Source: Shewanellaceae bacterium UBA2521 (GTDB taxonomy: Bacteria > Pseudomonadota > Gammaproteobacteria > Enterobacterales > Shewanellaceae). Taken from it: DNA of 21,829 nt. Below the pieces are notes generated by a model, which was given only the letters and a program-made list of their open reading frames with translations, had not been told where the DNA came from and ran no database searches. Shown piece after piece: positions 8,043 to 15,872 of the stretch. Position 1 is the stretch's first letter, and every line of letters begins with the position of its first letter. The DNA lies in the NCBI GenBank assembly GCA_002341165.1, contig DDNL01000063.1, positions 1 to 21,829 on the forward strand. Reading direction: 5' to 3'. The position numbers and the translations under genes are program-made.

Positions 8043-8667
8043 TATGCAACCGAGTCGAAAATTACTGAGCTTGTATAGCTTAGGTAAGCTTGATGATGTG
8101 ATGATGATGGTACTTTCTGCACACATGAGCTTATGTCCTGATACGAAAGTTTTGCAGCGTGAAATTGAAGCAGAGCATGCGGCTCTCAATCTATTAGATA
8201 TAGAAGATAAATCTGATCAGACGTTGCCCTTTGATGATGCTGAATCGTTATTTAATGCCATTACAGCTCTTCCTATTACGGGAATTATGAAGCAGACTAA
8301 GCTGTCTTATATGCAATGGGATCAACACCAACTCCCTATACCGAAAGTATTGTCTCCTTTGGTGGAACGCTGCCAAACATGGAAAAAAGCACGCGGTAAA
8401 TTATGGCGTAATTCGGTGTCTTTGTATGATGAGGCCTATACTGTAGATTTTATGTTTATGGAAAGTGGTTGCGAATTACCCAGCTACTCTTACAAGGGTG
8501 AATTAAATTTAGTCTTAAATGGTTCGTTGCGGACAAAACGTAAGACTTTCACTCAAGGTGACTTGTTGTGTTTACAAGATACAGCAAAACTTTCGGCCGC
8601 TAAGAAGCAAGGTTGTTTATTTGTTTCGGTCTCCCATGTTGATTTAGAAAAAATTCTGAACAATTAA
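8035..8667 (+). CDS. ChrR-like anti-sigma factor with degenerate metal sites
   Basis: The protein has ChrR layout: an N-terminal anti-sigma domain and a C-terminal cupin. The N-terminus (QPSRKLLSLYSLGKL, then LSAHMSLCPDT) aligns with Rhodobacter ChrR at an offset of one. Of its zinc ligands His6, His31, Cys35 and Cys38, only the middle two are kept (His30, Cys34); the others read Gln5 and Thr37. In the cupin the usual HxH reads Tyr151-Ser-Tyr153, Glu156 may survive, and no His lies near the fourth ligand position (QDTAKLSAAKKQGC). The 210-aa length is normal and the frame intact, so it is not a pseudogene. It should bind the sigma factor encoded just upstream, but a metal-based singlet-oxygen sensor is doubtful. 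Confidence 0.85.
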   Translation: MTNMQPSRKLLSLYSLGKLDDVMMMVLSAHMSLCPDTKVLQREIEAEHAALNLLDIEDKSDQTLPFDDAESLFNAITALPITGIMKQTKLSYMQWDQHQLPIPKVLSPLVERCQTWKKARGKLWRNSVSLYDEAYTVDFMFMESGCELPSYSYKGELNLVLNGSLRTKRKTFTQGDLLCLQDTAKLSAAKKQGCLFVSVSHVDLEKILNN

Positions 8668-8698
8668 ATATAACGACTTTGACCAATGGATAGCTTTG

Positions 8699-10639
8699 AT
8701 GGAACAAGGAATCTTATTACATAGCTTGCTTATGCTTGCTCTTGCCATTATCTCGATAGCAGTTTTTAGACGTTTACAATTACCTGTTATTTTAGCCTAT
8801 GTTTTTACCGGTTTAATCAGCGGACCTGCTGGGTTTGATTGGTTTAATCAGCACCACATGCATACCGTGGCTGAGCTAGGTATAGTGTTACTTATGTTTA
8901 GCTTAGGTCTTGAGTTCTCTTGGACTAAAATGTGGGCTATGCGGCGCAAGGTCTTTGGTATTGGCTTTGCTCAGGTCGCTTTAACTTGGTTACTTGTGTG
9001 GTGCGTGACGGCCTTTTTAGGTTTTAATGCAGTTGAGTCTTTGGTGATTGGCGTGACGATTGCCTTATCTTCTACGGCTCTGGTGTTAAAAATGCTAGAT
9101 GAGCAGGGCTGGTTGCAAAAACATCATGGTCAAGTTTCAATTGCTGTTTTGCTCTTCCAAGACTTAGCTGTTGTACCCTTTTTCATTGTATTGTCTATTT
9201 TAGGTGAGTATGAATCTTTATCTGGACTTTATGTTTTAAGTACGACGATCTCGGCAACTATGGGTGTGGGGCTTTTTATGCTGGTGGGGCGTTTTGCTTT
9301 GCCTTTGATTTTTGATGAAGTGGCTCAGGCGAAAACACATGAGCTTTTTGTGCTCACAACTTTATGCGTCGCCTTACTCACAGGTGTACTCACGCAATTT
9401 CTAGGCTTATCTATGGCGTTAGGCGCTTTCATGGCTGGTATGCTCCTAGGTGAAAGTCAGTATAAAGCACAACTTGAAGCAGACATTCGACCTTTCCGCG
9501 ATGTATTTATGGGATTATTTTTTATCTCTATTGGTATGCTGCTCGATTTGCAGCTGATTGTAGAGCATTGGAGTAGTATTTTCTTTGTACTCATAGGTGT
9601 TTTATTACTCAAAGTCTTTGTGATTGTTACTTTATTAAGGTTGGTTAAAGAAACATGGCATAACGCTCTTGCAACCAGTTTGTGTTTAGCTCAAGTGGGT
9701 GAGTTCAGTTTTGTTGTGTTATCGGTTGCGGTCAGTTATCAACTGATTACTATCGAGGTCAGTCAAATTTTAATTTCGGTCGCTGTCTTATCTATGGGGA
9801 TCGCCGCTTATATGGTGCCTCATGCGATCAGTCTGGCGAATTTTTTTGCGGGGCGACCCAGTCAAGGCGATATCGAACATGTTCCTGAAAATCTTCTCGA
9901 TGAAAGAACGGTTTTATTACTTGGTTACGGACGTGTAGGTCAAACTATAGCGCGTTTTTTAACTATGGAGAAGATTCCTTTTGTTGCTTTAGATCTGGAT
10001 CCTCGTCGAGTAAAAGAAGCTCAAGCAGCAGGAGAAAATGTATTTTTTGGTTATGCAGGTCACCGCGCATTGTTGAAAAAAGTGGGAATTCGCCGTGTTC
10101 AATTGGTCGTTTTGACTTTTATCGATCCACGTCATACGCTAGATATTTTGTCTTTGATTAAAGGATTGGCTCCTGCATCACATGTTGTAGTGCGCACGCA
10201 AAATGACGCACAACTAGATGAGCTAGAGCGTGCTGGAGCGGATCAAGTTGTACCTGAAATTTTAGAAGGTAGCTTGATGTTGGTTTCACAGATTTTACAT
10301 CAATGCCAAGTACCTACGAAAAGAATCCATCAGCAATTGGCGATGGAGCGTCAGGTGCATTATCGCGATTTACACCACTTCTTTGCTTCGGATGAGGAAG
10401 AGTTTGATGCAGAACATGTTCATGCAGTGTACTTAATTGACGAGTCTTTTGTTGTAGGATCACATATCAAAGATTTGATGTTTCACGAATGGAAAGTTGA
10501 GATTAAAGCTGTGCGAAGAGAAGGCTACGAAATTGAGGATCCACCGTATGACTGGAAGTTTGCTTCGGGAGACGTTTTACTTTTGGTGGGTAAGCCTCAC
10601 TTCTTAGAAATGGCTGAACACTATATTCATGTGGGTTAA
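8699..10639 (+). CDS. CPA2-family cation/proton antiporter with RCK (TrkA) domains
   Basis: This 646-aa inner-membrane protein resembles KefB/KefC and YbaL, monovalent cation (usually K+)/H+ antiporters gated by a cytoplasmic nucleotide-binding domain. Residues 1-385 hold about a dozen membrane segments, including LSSTALVLKML (123-133) and the FQD motif with Asp155. An RCK-N domain follows with the Rossmann motif GYGRVG (409-414) and acidic VALDLDPRRV. A shorter RCK-C domain fills the end (GDVLLLVGKPHFLEMAEH). I use ATG 8699 rather than TTG 8696. It begins 31 bases after the chrR-like stop with no terminator, so it probably belongs to the sigma operon. Its stop overlaps the stop of the convergent patatin gene. 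No KefF/KefG partner is nearby, and the ion is not proven. Confidence 0.9.
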   Translation: MEQGILLHSLLMLALAIISIAVFRRLQLPVILAYVFTGLISGPAGFDWFNQHHMHTVAELGIVLLMFSLGLEFSWTKMWAMRRKVFGIGFAQVALTWLLVWCVTAFLGFNAVESLVIGVTIALSSTALVLKMLDEQGWLQKHHGQVSIAVLLFQDLAVVPFFIVLSILGEYESLSGLYVLSTTISATMGVGLFMLVGRFALPLIFDEVAQAKTHELFVLTTLCVALLTGVLTQFLGLSMALGAFMAGMLLGESQYKAQLEADIRPFRDVFMGLFFISIGMLLDLQLIVEHWSSIFFVLIGVLLLKVFVIVTLLRLVKETWHNALATSLCLAQVGEFSFVVLSVAVSYQLITIEVSQILISVAVLSMGIAAYMVPHAISLANFFAGRPSQGDIEHVPENLLDERTVLLLGYGRVGQTIARFLTMEKIPFVALDLDPRRVKEAQAAGENVFFGYAGHRALLKKVGIRRVQLVVLTFIDPRHTLDILSLIKGLAPASHVVVRTQNDAQLDELERAGADQVVPEILEGSLMLVSQILHQCQVPTKRIHQQLAMERQVHYRDLHHFFASDEEEFDAEHVHAVYLIDESFVVGSHIKDLMFHEWKVEIKAVRREGYEIEDPPYDWKFASGDVLLLVGKPHFLEMAEHYIHVG

Positions 10640-11757
10640 TCTTGCTTTAAAAACTGCGCGATGTTTTCTTTTTGAGCTAAAGCGTCGCGTTCGCCGAGTT
10701 GAATGAGATCTTGGCAGTAGCCTGGTTCAAATAAAAGATAAGATATTAAATTCGGTGCACTGTCTTTAGATAAGCCGAGTAAACGACATAAGATTTGGAT
10801 AGGTTTAGGCATTTCATCTGCATGTTGGTGTGCTAAAACAGCTAAATCTTGACTAGGTTTCAGTACTTTGATATCAATTTTATGCAATTCAACATCTTCT
10901 TCTGCATTGGGATTAAGTGCATCTAAAGTGTTATTGATGCGCTCAAGACGTTCTAAATCCATATGCAACATATCTGAAAATAATGTATCGAGTAAATGTG
11001 CCGTGATGGCTGCACTGGAAGGGTGTTGCGTCATTTGGCTAGATGTAATTTGATCGCCGTCTAAATTGATCACGAGTATTTTTTGTGCGCCAAGATGAAT
11101 CGGTGCACTAAGCGGAGCATGCTGGTGGATGGTGCCATCGCCAAAAAATAAATCTCCTATTTGCACTGAAGGAAAGACGAGTGGGATGGCCGCACTTGCT
11201 AAAAGGTGATCAATATTGATCTGTGTGGCTTCACCACTGTGTTTTACTCTCTGCCAAGGTTCACAGTTTTTTCCTTGGTAAAAAGTGAGTAAGCGTTTAT
11301 TTTGGTAACAAGAACAAGCAATACTGAGCGCCTTGAGATGTCCTCTATCGAGTTGTTTATCAAGCAGGTGAAAAGGAATGGTGCGCTGGAGCAAGATTCT
11401 CAAAGGTATGTTGTTGAGTAAGCTTGGTGCGCCTTGAATATGTTGCTCATTGCGAAAACTACGTCCAAGCATAGACAACAAATGTTTGGTGACAGGCCAA
11501 GCATGACTATGATAAATCTTGGAGGTATGCATATTAGACCAGATCCAGTCTAGTTTTTTGACGCCTAAATGAAAATTAGATGCTAAGCAAGCTAACGTTG
11601 TTGCATTAATAGCGCCTGCACTGGTACCACAGATCACTTGAAAAGGTATACTTTTAGTGTCTTCATAAAGGGAAGCGATACCTTTGAGCATGCCTACTTG
11701 ATAAGCGGCTCTAGCACCACCACCACTGAGCACTAAAGCAATCGTTTTTTCTGGCAT
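10636..11757 (-). CDS. Patatin-like phospholipase family protein
   Basis: This 373-aa protein is a patatin-fold lipid acyl hydrolase with a Ser-Asp dyad. The oxyanion loop is SGGGARAAYQ (11-20), the nucleophile elbow is GTSAG with Ser46, and the acidic partner is Asp207 in FFGDGTI. There is no signal peptide, so it is probably cytoplasmic or peripheral on the inner membrane, as in RssA/RssB-type relatives. The C-terminal third (from about residue 240) has no motif I recognise. Its TAA stop shares bases with the TAA of the convergent antiporter gene (TTAA at 10636-10639). A possible -10, TATGAT (11786-11781 on the minus strand), lies upstream without a clear -35. Natural substrate unknown. Confidence 0.92.
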   Translation of the reverse strand: MPEKTIALVLSGGGARAAYQVGMLKGIASLYEDTKSIPFQVICGTSAGAINATTLACLASNFHLGVKKLDWIWSNMHTSKIYHSHAWPVTKHLLSMLGRSFRNEQHIQGAPSLLNNIPLRILLQRTIPFHLLDKQLDRGHLKALSIACSCYQNKRLLTFYQGKNCEPWQRVKHSGEATQINIDHLLASAAIPLVFPSVQIGDLFFGDGTIHQHAPLSAPIHLGAQKILVINLDGDQITSSQMTQHPSSAAITAHLLDTLFSDMLHMDLERLERINNTLDALNPNAEEDVELHKIDIKVLKPSQDLAVLAHQHADEMPKPIQILCRLLGLSKDSAPNLISYLLFEPGYCQDLIQLGERDALAQKENIAQFLKQD

Positions 11758-11810
11758 AAAGTAAGCAGGTAAGGAATGTTATCATACCTTAAGTCTTTGC
11801 AAAAAAACTT

Positions 11811-11841
11811 AAAAAAGCAAGCTGTATATTGAGCTTGCTTT
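11811..11841 (-). terminator. Rho-independent terminator after proS
   Basis: On the minus strand AAAGCAAGCT (11841-11832) pairs with AGCTTGCTTT (11823-11814) around an 8-base loop and runs into a run of six T (11816-11811), 31 bases after the proS stop. It separates proS from the patatin gene. Confidence 0.88.
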
Positions 11842-11871
11842 CTGTTTATTTTAGCTTAAAAAAGTTATAAA

Positions 11872-13578
11872 TCAGTATCCTAGATGCGATAAAACCTGAT
11901 CTGTTGCCACTTCAGTTTTTTCACCTGTACGACGGTTTTTTACTTCAACGACACCTTTATCCAAGCTACGTTCACCAATAATGATGAGTTGTGGGCAGCC
12001 AATGAGCTCCATGTCATTGAGCATGACACCCGGACGCTCTTTGCGATCGTCAAACAAAACATCGATTTGTGCTTGTTGAAGCTGTTCATAGAGTGCGTGA
12101 GCTGTTTCTTGAACACGAGGTGACTTATGCATATTCATCGGTACAATGGCGATGGTAAAAGGCGCAATGGCTTCAGGCCAAATAATACCGTACTGATCAT
12201 GGTTTTGTTCTATTGCAGCAGCAACTAATCGGCTGACACCCATGCCGTAGCAACCCATATGTAAGGTCTGAGCTTTACCTTTTTCATCTAGTACTTGCGC
12301 ATTCATAGCTTGAGAGTATTGTTGGCCAAGCTGGAATATATGCCCAACTTCAATACCTCGAGTGAAAGCAATGGTGCCTTTTCCATCTGGACTTGCTTCG
12401 CCTTCGGTGATGAAGCGTAAATCATAGCTTTGTGGTTGCGGCATATCGCGCTCCCAGTTCAGACCAAAATGATGTTGACCATCGACGTTTGCACCCGCTA
12501 TAAAGTCATGCATCACGCTGACACTATGATCCATGATAAGAGGAATATCTAAGCCCAAAGGCCCTACAGAGCCTGTATGCGCTCCTGTACAGCCATAAAT
12601 AGCTTCATCGGAGACGAAAGTCAGAGGGCTTGCAACCCAAGGGTGTTTTTCTGCTTTCAGGTCATTGAGTTGATGATCGCCTCGAACCAATAAAGCGACA
12701 AATTCGGCATCTATGGTATCACTTGCTTGTACGATTAAAGTCTTCACCATCTTATGAGCAGGGATGCCGAAGGCCTCAACAAGTTGCTCTATGGTTTTCA
12801 GATTAGGTGTGTCAACAGTGCGTAATGCTTCACTTGGATTTGGCCTTGCTTCAGTAGGTTTACAGGTCTCTGCACGTTCAATATTGGCAGCGAATTCGCC
12901 TCCTTCTGCATAAGCGATGACATCTTCTCCTGTTTGTGCAAGGACATGGAACTCATGCGAGACATCGCCACCGATAGAACCACTGTCTGCTAGAACAGGT
13001 CTAAATTCAAGACCTATACGTTTGAGAATACGACAATAAGTGGCATACATGGTTTGGTATGTTTCTTCCATTGTCGTGGTATCGAGATGGAAAGAGTAGG
13101 CATCTTTCATGATGAACTCGCGACCGCGCATCACACCGAACCGAGGACGAATTTCGTCACGGAATTTGGTTTGTATTTGATATAAGTTAATCGGTAACTG
13201 TTTGTAAGAAGCTATATCTTTGCGTACCAACTCAGTGATGACTTCTTCATGCGTAGGACCTAAGACAAAGTCCCTTTGGTGGCGATCTTGTAGGCGCAAA
13301 AGTTCAGGACCATATTTTTCAAAGCGTCCTGTTTCTTGCCATAGATCAGCAGGTTGTACCATAGGCATGAGTGTCTCTAAAGCACCAGCACGATTCATTT
13401 CTTCTCTGATGATGTGCTCGATTTTACGCAGTACAATTAAGCCTGTAGGGAGCCAAGTATAAAGACCTGATGCCAGCTTACGAATAAGTCCAGCGCGTAG
13501 CATCAACTGATGACTTATGACCTCTGCATCAGAAGGCGTTTCTTTCAAAGTAGAGAGTAAAAATTGTCGCGTACGCAT
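11872..13578 (-). CDS. proS: Prolyl-tRNA synthetase, bacterial type with editing domain
   Basis: This cytoplasmic class II synthetase charges tRNA-Pro with proline. I start it at ATG 13578 (568 aa; E. coli 572), preceded by AGGAAT, and discard the 16-residue upstream extension. The N-terminus MRTRQFLLSTLKETPSDAEV is typical. Class II motif 2 lies in KFRDEIRPRFGVMRGREF (138-155), preceded by the TxE loop GPTHEE (107-112). An insertion of nearly 200 residues, about 220-405, is the post-transfer editing (YbaK-like) domain, with KMVKTLIVQA near its start. Motif 3 is in GCYGMGVSRLVAAAIEQ, and the anticodon-binding domain ends at VLSHLGY. It is complete and conventional. A terminator follows; trmO lies upstream on the same strand. 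Confidence 0.98.
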   Translation of the reverse strand: MRTRQFLLSTLKETPSDAEVISHQLMLRAGLIRKLASGLYTWLPTGLIVLRKIEHIIREEMNRAGALETLMPMVQPADLWQETGRFEKYGPELLRLQDRHQRDFVLGPTHEEVITELVRKDIASYKQLPINLYQIQTKFRDEIRPRFGVMRGREFIMKDAYSFHLDTTTMEETYQTMYATYCRILKRIGLEFRPVLADSGSIGGDVSHEFHVLAQTGEDVIAYAEGGEFAANIERAETCKPTEARPNPSEALRTVDTPNLKTIEQLVEAFGIPAHKMVKTLIVQASDTIDAEFVALLVRGDHQLNDLKAEKHPWVASPLTFVSDEAIYGCTGAHTGSVGPLGLDIPLIMDHSVSVMHDFIAGANVDGQHHFGLNWERDMPQPQSYDLRFITEGEASPDGKGTIAFTRGIEVGHIFQLGQQYSQAMNAQVLDEKGKAQTLHMGCYGMGVSRLVAAAIEQNHDQYGIIWPEAIAPFTIAIVPMNMHKSPRVQETAHALYEQLQQAQIDVLFDDRKERPGVMLNDMELIGCPQLIIIGERSLDKGVVEVKNRRTGEKTEVATDQVLSHLGY

Positions 13579-13628
13579 TATAGATTCCTGAGGCGAATTA
13601 AATAGATAAAAAAACCATTTTACCAATG

Positions 13629-13634
13629 ATTATA
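13629..13634 (-). promoter_or_regulatory. Possible -10 element for proS
   Basis: The minus strand carries a perfect TATAAT at 13634-13629, about 51 bases before the proS start. No good -35 is seen at the right distance, so this is a candidate only. Confidence 0.3.
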
Positions 13635-13652
13635 TTATTGTGCATGACTTTT

Positions 13653-14378
13653 TTATAATTCATTTGATTTTATTTCTATATGGAGAACTTGAATTACTTT
13701 TTCTTGTGCTTGCCAATGAATATTAAATCGGTCGAGGTATGAAAAATAGATTTTATGATCTATTTTATGTTTACGATGTGCAGGCCTTGGATCTTGACTT
13801 AAAACTTCTGTAATCCATTGTTTTATTTTTTTATTTTTTAAAGGCTCAAGTTGTATCAATACAAATTCGGCTTGTTCAGTGAATGCCACTTCAATACATT
13901 TTGGGGCTTCTTGTGCGATACCGGCTTGAGCTTCAGGTAAGCTATCGGCATAAGGTAAATAAGGCTTAATATCAACAATAGGTGTTTTATCTAACAGATC
14001 AAGACCTGATACATGCAACATGCATGCGTCTTGATGATGCACAACAGACTCTAATTTGACTACTGATTGTCCTAAACCATTAGGGCGAAACGTAGAGCGT
14101 GTTGCAAATACGCCCATTTTTTGCGCTCCTCCAAGTCGAGGTGGACGTACGCTAGGTTTGTAACCCTGCGCAAGATTCTCATGAAAGATAAAAGTAAGCC
14201 AGAGATGACTAAACTGTTCGATACCTTCGATATATGCAGGGTCGTTATAAGGCCTAAGCAATTCGATTTGAGCTTGTGCACTGGGAGCCAATTGAGCTTG
14301 TCTTGGAATGGAAAACTTTTGTTTGTAAGGAGAATGGCACAGTGCAATAGGTTGAATTGTGTGTAGGGCTAATGACAT
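13653..14378 (-). CDS. trmO: tRNA (N6-threonylcarbamoyladenosine-37) N6-methyltransferase TrmO
   Basis: TrmO (TsaA, YaeB) methylates t6A37 to m6t6A in tRNA-Thr, using SAM bound to an unusual beta-barrel. Recognisable segments are PIALCHSPYKQKFSIPRQ, IEGIEQFSHLWLTFIFHEN, the central GVFATRSTFRPNGLGQSVVK, DIKPYLPYAD, and the C-terminal QDPRPAHRK. I start it at ATG 14378 (241 aa; E. coli 235), because the 23-residue upstream extension is unlike the family and AGAGAA precedes this ATG. It sits between hns and proS on the same strand, about 110 bases after hns and 74 before proS. It is complete, with key blocks intact. Confidence 0.95.
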   Translation of the reverse strand: MSLALHTIQPIALCHSPYKQKFSIPRQAQLAPSAQAQIELLRPYNDPAYIEGIEQFSHLWLTFIFHENLAQGYKPSVRPPRLGGAQKMGVFATRSTFRPNGLGQSVVKLESVVHHQDACMLHVSGLDLLDKTPIVDIKPYLPYADSLPEAQAGIAQEAPKCIEVAFTEQAEFVLIQLEPLKNKKIKQWITEVLSQDPRPAHRKHKIDHKIYFSYLDRFNIHWQAQEKVIQVLHIEIKSNEL

Positions 14379-14440
14379 ATAAAGTTCTCTTGAGGGTATT
14401 TCATAGGAAAGCTTAGAAAGTAAAGAGCTGTTTGAGAGGT

Positions 14441-14475
14441 AGCGCACCTTGTAACGTGGATGAAGATGCGCTTAC
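14441..14475. repeat. Inverted repeat between hns and trmO
   Basis: AGCGCA (14441-14446) and TGCGCT (14467-14472) can pair; two more flanking pairs follow with one bulged T. The loop is 20 bases and there is no T-run on either strand, so it is a poor terminator. It could be mRNA structure after the hns stop. Confidence 0.35.
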
Positions 14476-14490
14476 AGATTTGAACAGGTT

Positions 14491-14871
14491 TTAAATAAGA
14501 AAGTCGTCGAGTTGTTTACCTTTCTCTAACTGAAACTTGAAGACATTCGGCATTCTGCCTTGTCCTGTCCAAGTAATGAGCTCGCCATCTGAATCTTTGA
14601 TTGAATATTTCGGAGGTCTAGGTGTGTTTTTGCGACGTTTCGCAACGACTGCGTCTAGGTCATTGATGGAGAGACCACTTTCTTTTAGCTGCTGTTTAAT
14701 CTCTTCTATTTTATTTAACTTATCTTTTTTAGCTTCTTGATCTTTCTGAGCTTTAGTATTTCTTTTTTCTATAATAGCAGCTAGCTTTTGTGCAGCCAAG
14801 TTTAACTCTTCTAATGAGAAGTCTTTTACCGCCGCTTGTAATTTCCTTGTATGTAATAATATATCTTTCAT
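14491..14871 (-). CDS. hns: H-NS family nucleoid protein
   Basis: H-NS proteins bind AT-rich DNA through a short C-terminal domain and oligomerise through an N-terminal coiled coil, silencing transcription. This 126-aa product has the expected order: helical oligomerisation region at about 1-70 (SLEELNLAAQKLAAIIEKRN, then a Lys/Glu-rich coiled coil), basic linker AKRRKNTPRPPKYS, and DNA-binding domain with TWTGQGRMP (100-108) and the C-terminus KGKQLDDFLI. The QGR minor-groove hook is intact; the residue after it is Met where E. coli H-NS has Thr. Length is near E. coli H-NS (137). ATG 14871 is the only sensible start, with a weak GGA 11 bases upstream. A strong promoter lies at 14955-14983. 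It could equally be called an StpA- or MvaT-unrelated H-NS paralogue. Confidence 0.92.
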   Translation of the reverse strand: MKDILLHTRKLQAAVKDFSLEELNLAAQKLAAIIEKRNTKAQKDQEAKKDKLNKIEEIKQQLKESGLSINDLDAVVAKRRKNTPRPPKYSIKDSDGELITWTGQGRMPNVFKFQLEKGKQLDDFLI

Positions 14872-14954
14872 AATTTAAAAATTTCCATTTTAAAGTTAGG
14901 TCGAAGAACATATGCTTATTTTAAAAATAAACATCCATGACTGCAAACATTTTT

Positions 14955-14983
14955 ATAATATATGTCACTATTAGTTTTATCAA
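14955..14983 (-). promoter_or_regulatory. Sigma-70 promoter for hns
   Basis: On the minus strand TTGATA (14983-14978) and TATTAT (14960-14955) are separated by exactly 17 bases; each matches consensus at five of six positions. The predicted leader is about 77 bases. The surroundings are extremely AT-rich, which suits H-NS autoregulation. Confidence 0.75.
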
Positions 14984-15034
14984 ACTTTAAATTAAAAAAA
15001 TAAAAATTTATACACATTTAATAAAGAAGCACCA

Positions 15035-15043
15035 TGTTAGAAT
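15035..15043 (+). promoter_or_regulatory. Candidate extended -10 for etfBA
   Basis: TGTTAGAAT is an extended -10 (TGnTAGAAT) without a recognisable -35. Transcription would start near 15050, inside the palindrome at 15043-15063. An alternative TATAAT at 15100-15105 with TTGAGA at 15073 has a 21-base spacer and would leave almost no leader, so I favour the former. Confidence 0.4.
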
Positions 15044-15063
15044 AATTTACAACTTGTAAATTA
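15043..15063. promoter_or_regulatory. Perfect 21-bp palindrome upstream of etfBA, candidate operator
   Basis: TAATTTACAA (15043-15052), C, then TTGTAAATTA (15054-15063) is fully symmetric. It ends 56 bases before the etfB start and overlaps the likely transcription start. A second, smaller repeat, TGATA-N4-TATCA, lies at 15079-15092. No T-run follows, so this is more likely a dimer-binding site than a terminator. The regulator is unknown. Confidence 0.6.
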
Positions 15064-15119
15064 ATCCAAGTCTTGAGATGATATGCGTATCAATCAATTT
15101 ATAATATCAGGGATAAGAT

Positions 15120-15872
15120 ATGAAAGTTATTGTACCGATTAAGCGCGTTGTTGATGCGTATGTTAAAGTTCCCGTTCAATCTACTCAAAAAAGATTAGAT
15201 ATTAAGTCTCTAAAAAAATCGATTAATCCATTTTGTGAAATTGCTTTAGAAGAAGCTATTCGATTGAAAGAGCTAGGCTTAATTTCAGAAGTGATCGCCG
15301 TGACTGTGGGTGAATCCGTTGCACAAGAGCAGCTGAGAGCTGGACTCGCACTGGGAGCTGATAGAGCCATTTTAGTTGAAACTCCTGAGCCGCTTATACC
15401 TTTATCTATCGCCAAAGTATTGCATCAAATCATAGTGAAAGAGCAGCCTTTGTTTGTCATTATGGGCAAACAAGCCATTGATGGTGATAACAATCAAACA
15501 GGGCAAATGTTGGCGCAACTATTAAATTGGCCACAGGCAACCTTTGCATCAGAAATTCAACTCGATAAGCATATTATGCGCGTTACGCGAGAAGTTGATA
15601 GTGGGTTGCAAGATATCGAAGTTCAGCTTCCTGCTGTCATTACAACGGATTTGAGATTAAATGAGCCAAGATATGCCTCATTACCCAATATTATGCAAGC
15701 AAAACGAAAACCCTTGAAAATTATGCCTTTAGCAGAGATGAACGTGACGCTCAGAACACATCAACAGGTATTAGAGATCACCAAACCTGAGGCACGCAAG
15801 GCTGGCGTGATAGTCGATTCTGTTGCACAGCTCGTTGATAAACTTAAACAAGAAGCGAAGGTGATAGCATGA
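15120..15872 (+). CDS. etfB: Electron transfer flavoprotein, beta subunit
   Basis: EtfB pairs with EtfA to carry electrons from acyl-CoA and related dehydrogenases to ETF:quinone oxidoreductase; the beta subunit binds AMP. The 250-aa sequence is typical from MKVIVPIKRVVD onward, with NPFCEIALEEAIRLKE (36-51), GKQAIDGDNNQTGQM (116-130), and the signature REVDSGLQDIEVQLPAVITT followed by DLRLNEPRYASLPNIM. The start has AGGGATAAG just upstream. Its stop overlaps the etfA start (ATGA, 15869-15872), so the two are coupled. The upstream region is AT-rich and holds a 21-bp palindrome. No dehydrogenase or ETF-QO gene lies in the window, so the substrate pathway cannot be read here. Confidence 0.97.
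   Translation: MKVIVPIKRVVDAYVKVPVQSTQKRLDIKSLKKSINPFCEIALEEAIRLKELGLISEVIAVTVGESVAQEQLRAGLALGADRAILVETPEPLIPLSIAKVLHQIIVKEQPLFVIMGKQAIDGDNNQTGQMLAQLLNWPQATFASEIQLDKHIMRVTREVDSGLQDIEVQLPAVITTDLRLNEPRYASLPNIMQAKRKPLKIMPLAEMNVTLRTHQQVLEITKPEARKAGVIVDSVAQLVDKLKQEAKVIA

Noticed and set aside
14072..14347. A 91-codon minus-strand frame, and an 81-codon plus-strand frame, within trmO
   Set aside because: Both are frame shadows of trmO, whose conserved motifs fill this stretch.
15073..15105. TTGAGA with consensus TATAAT as the etfB promoter
   Set aside because: The spacer is 21 bases, and a start about 7 bases after the -10 would fall within the ribosome-binding site, leaving almost no leader.
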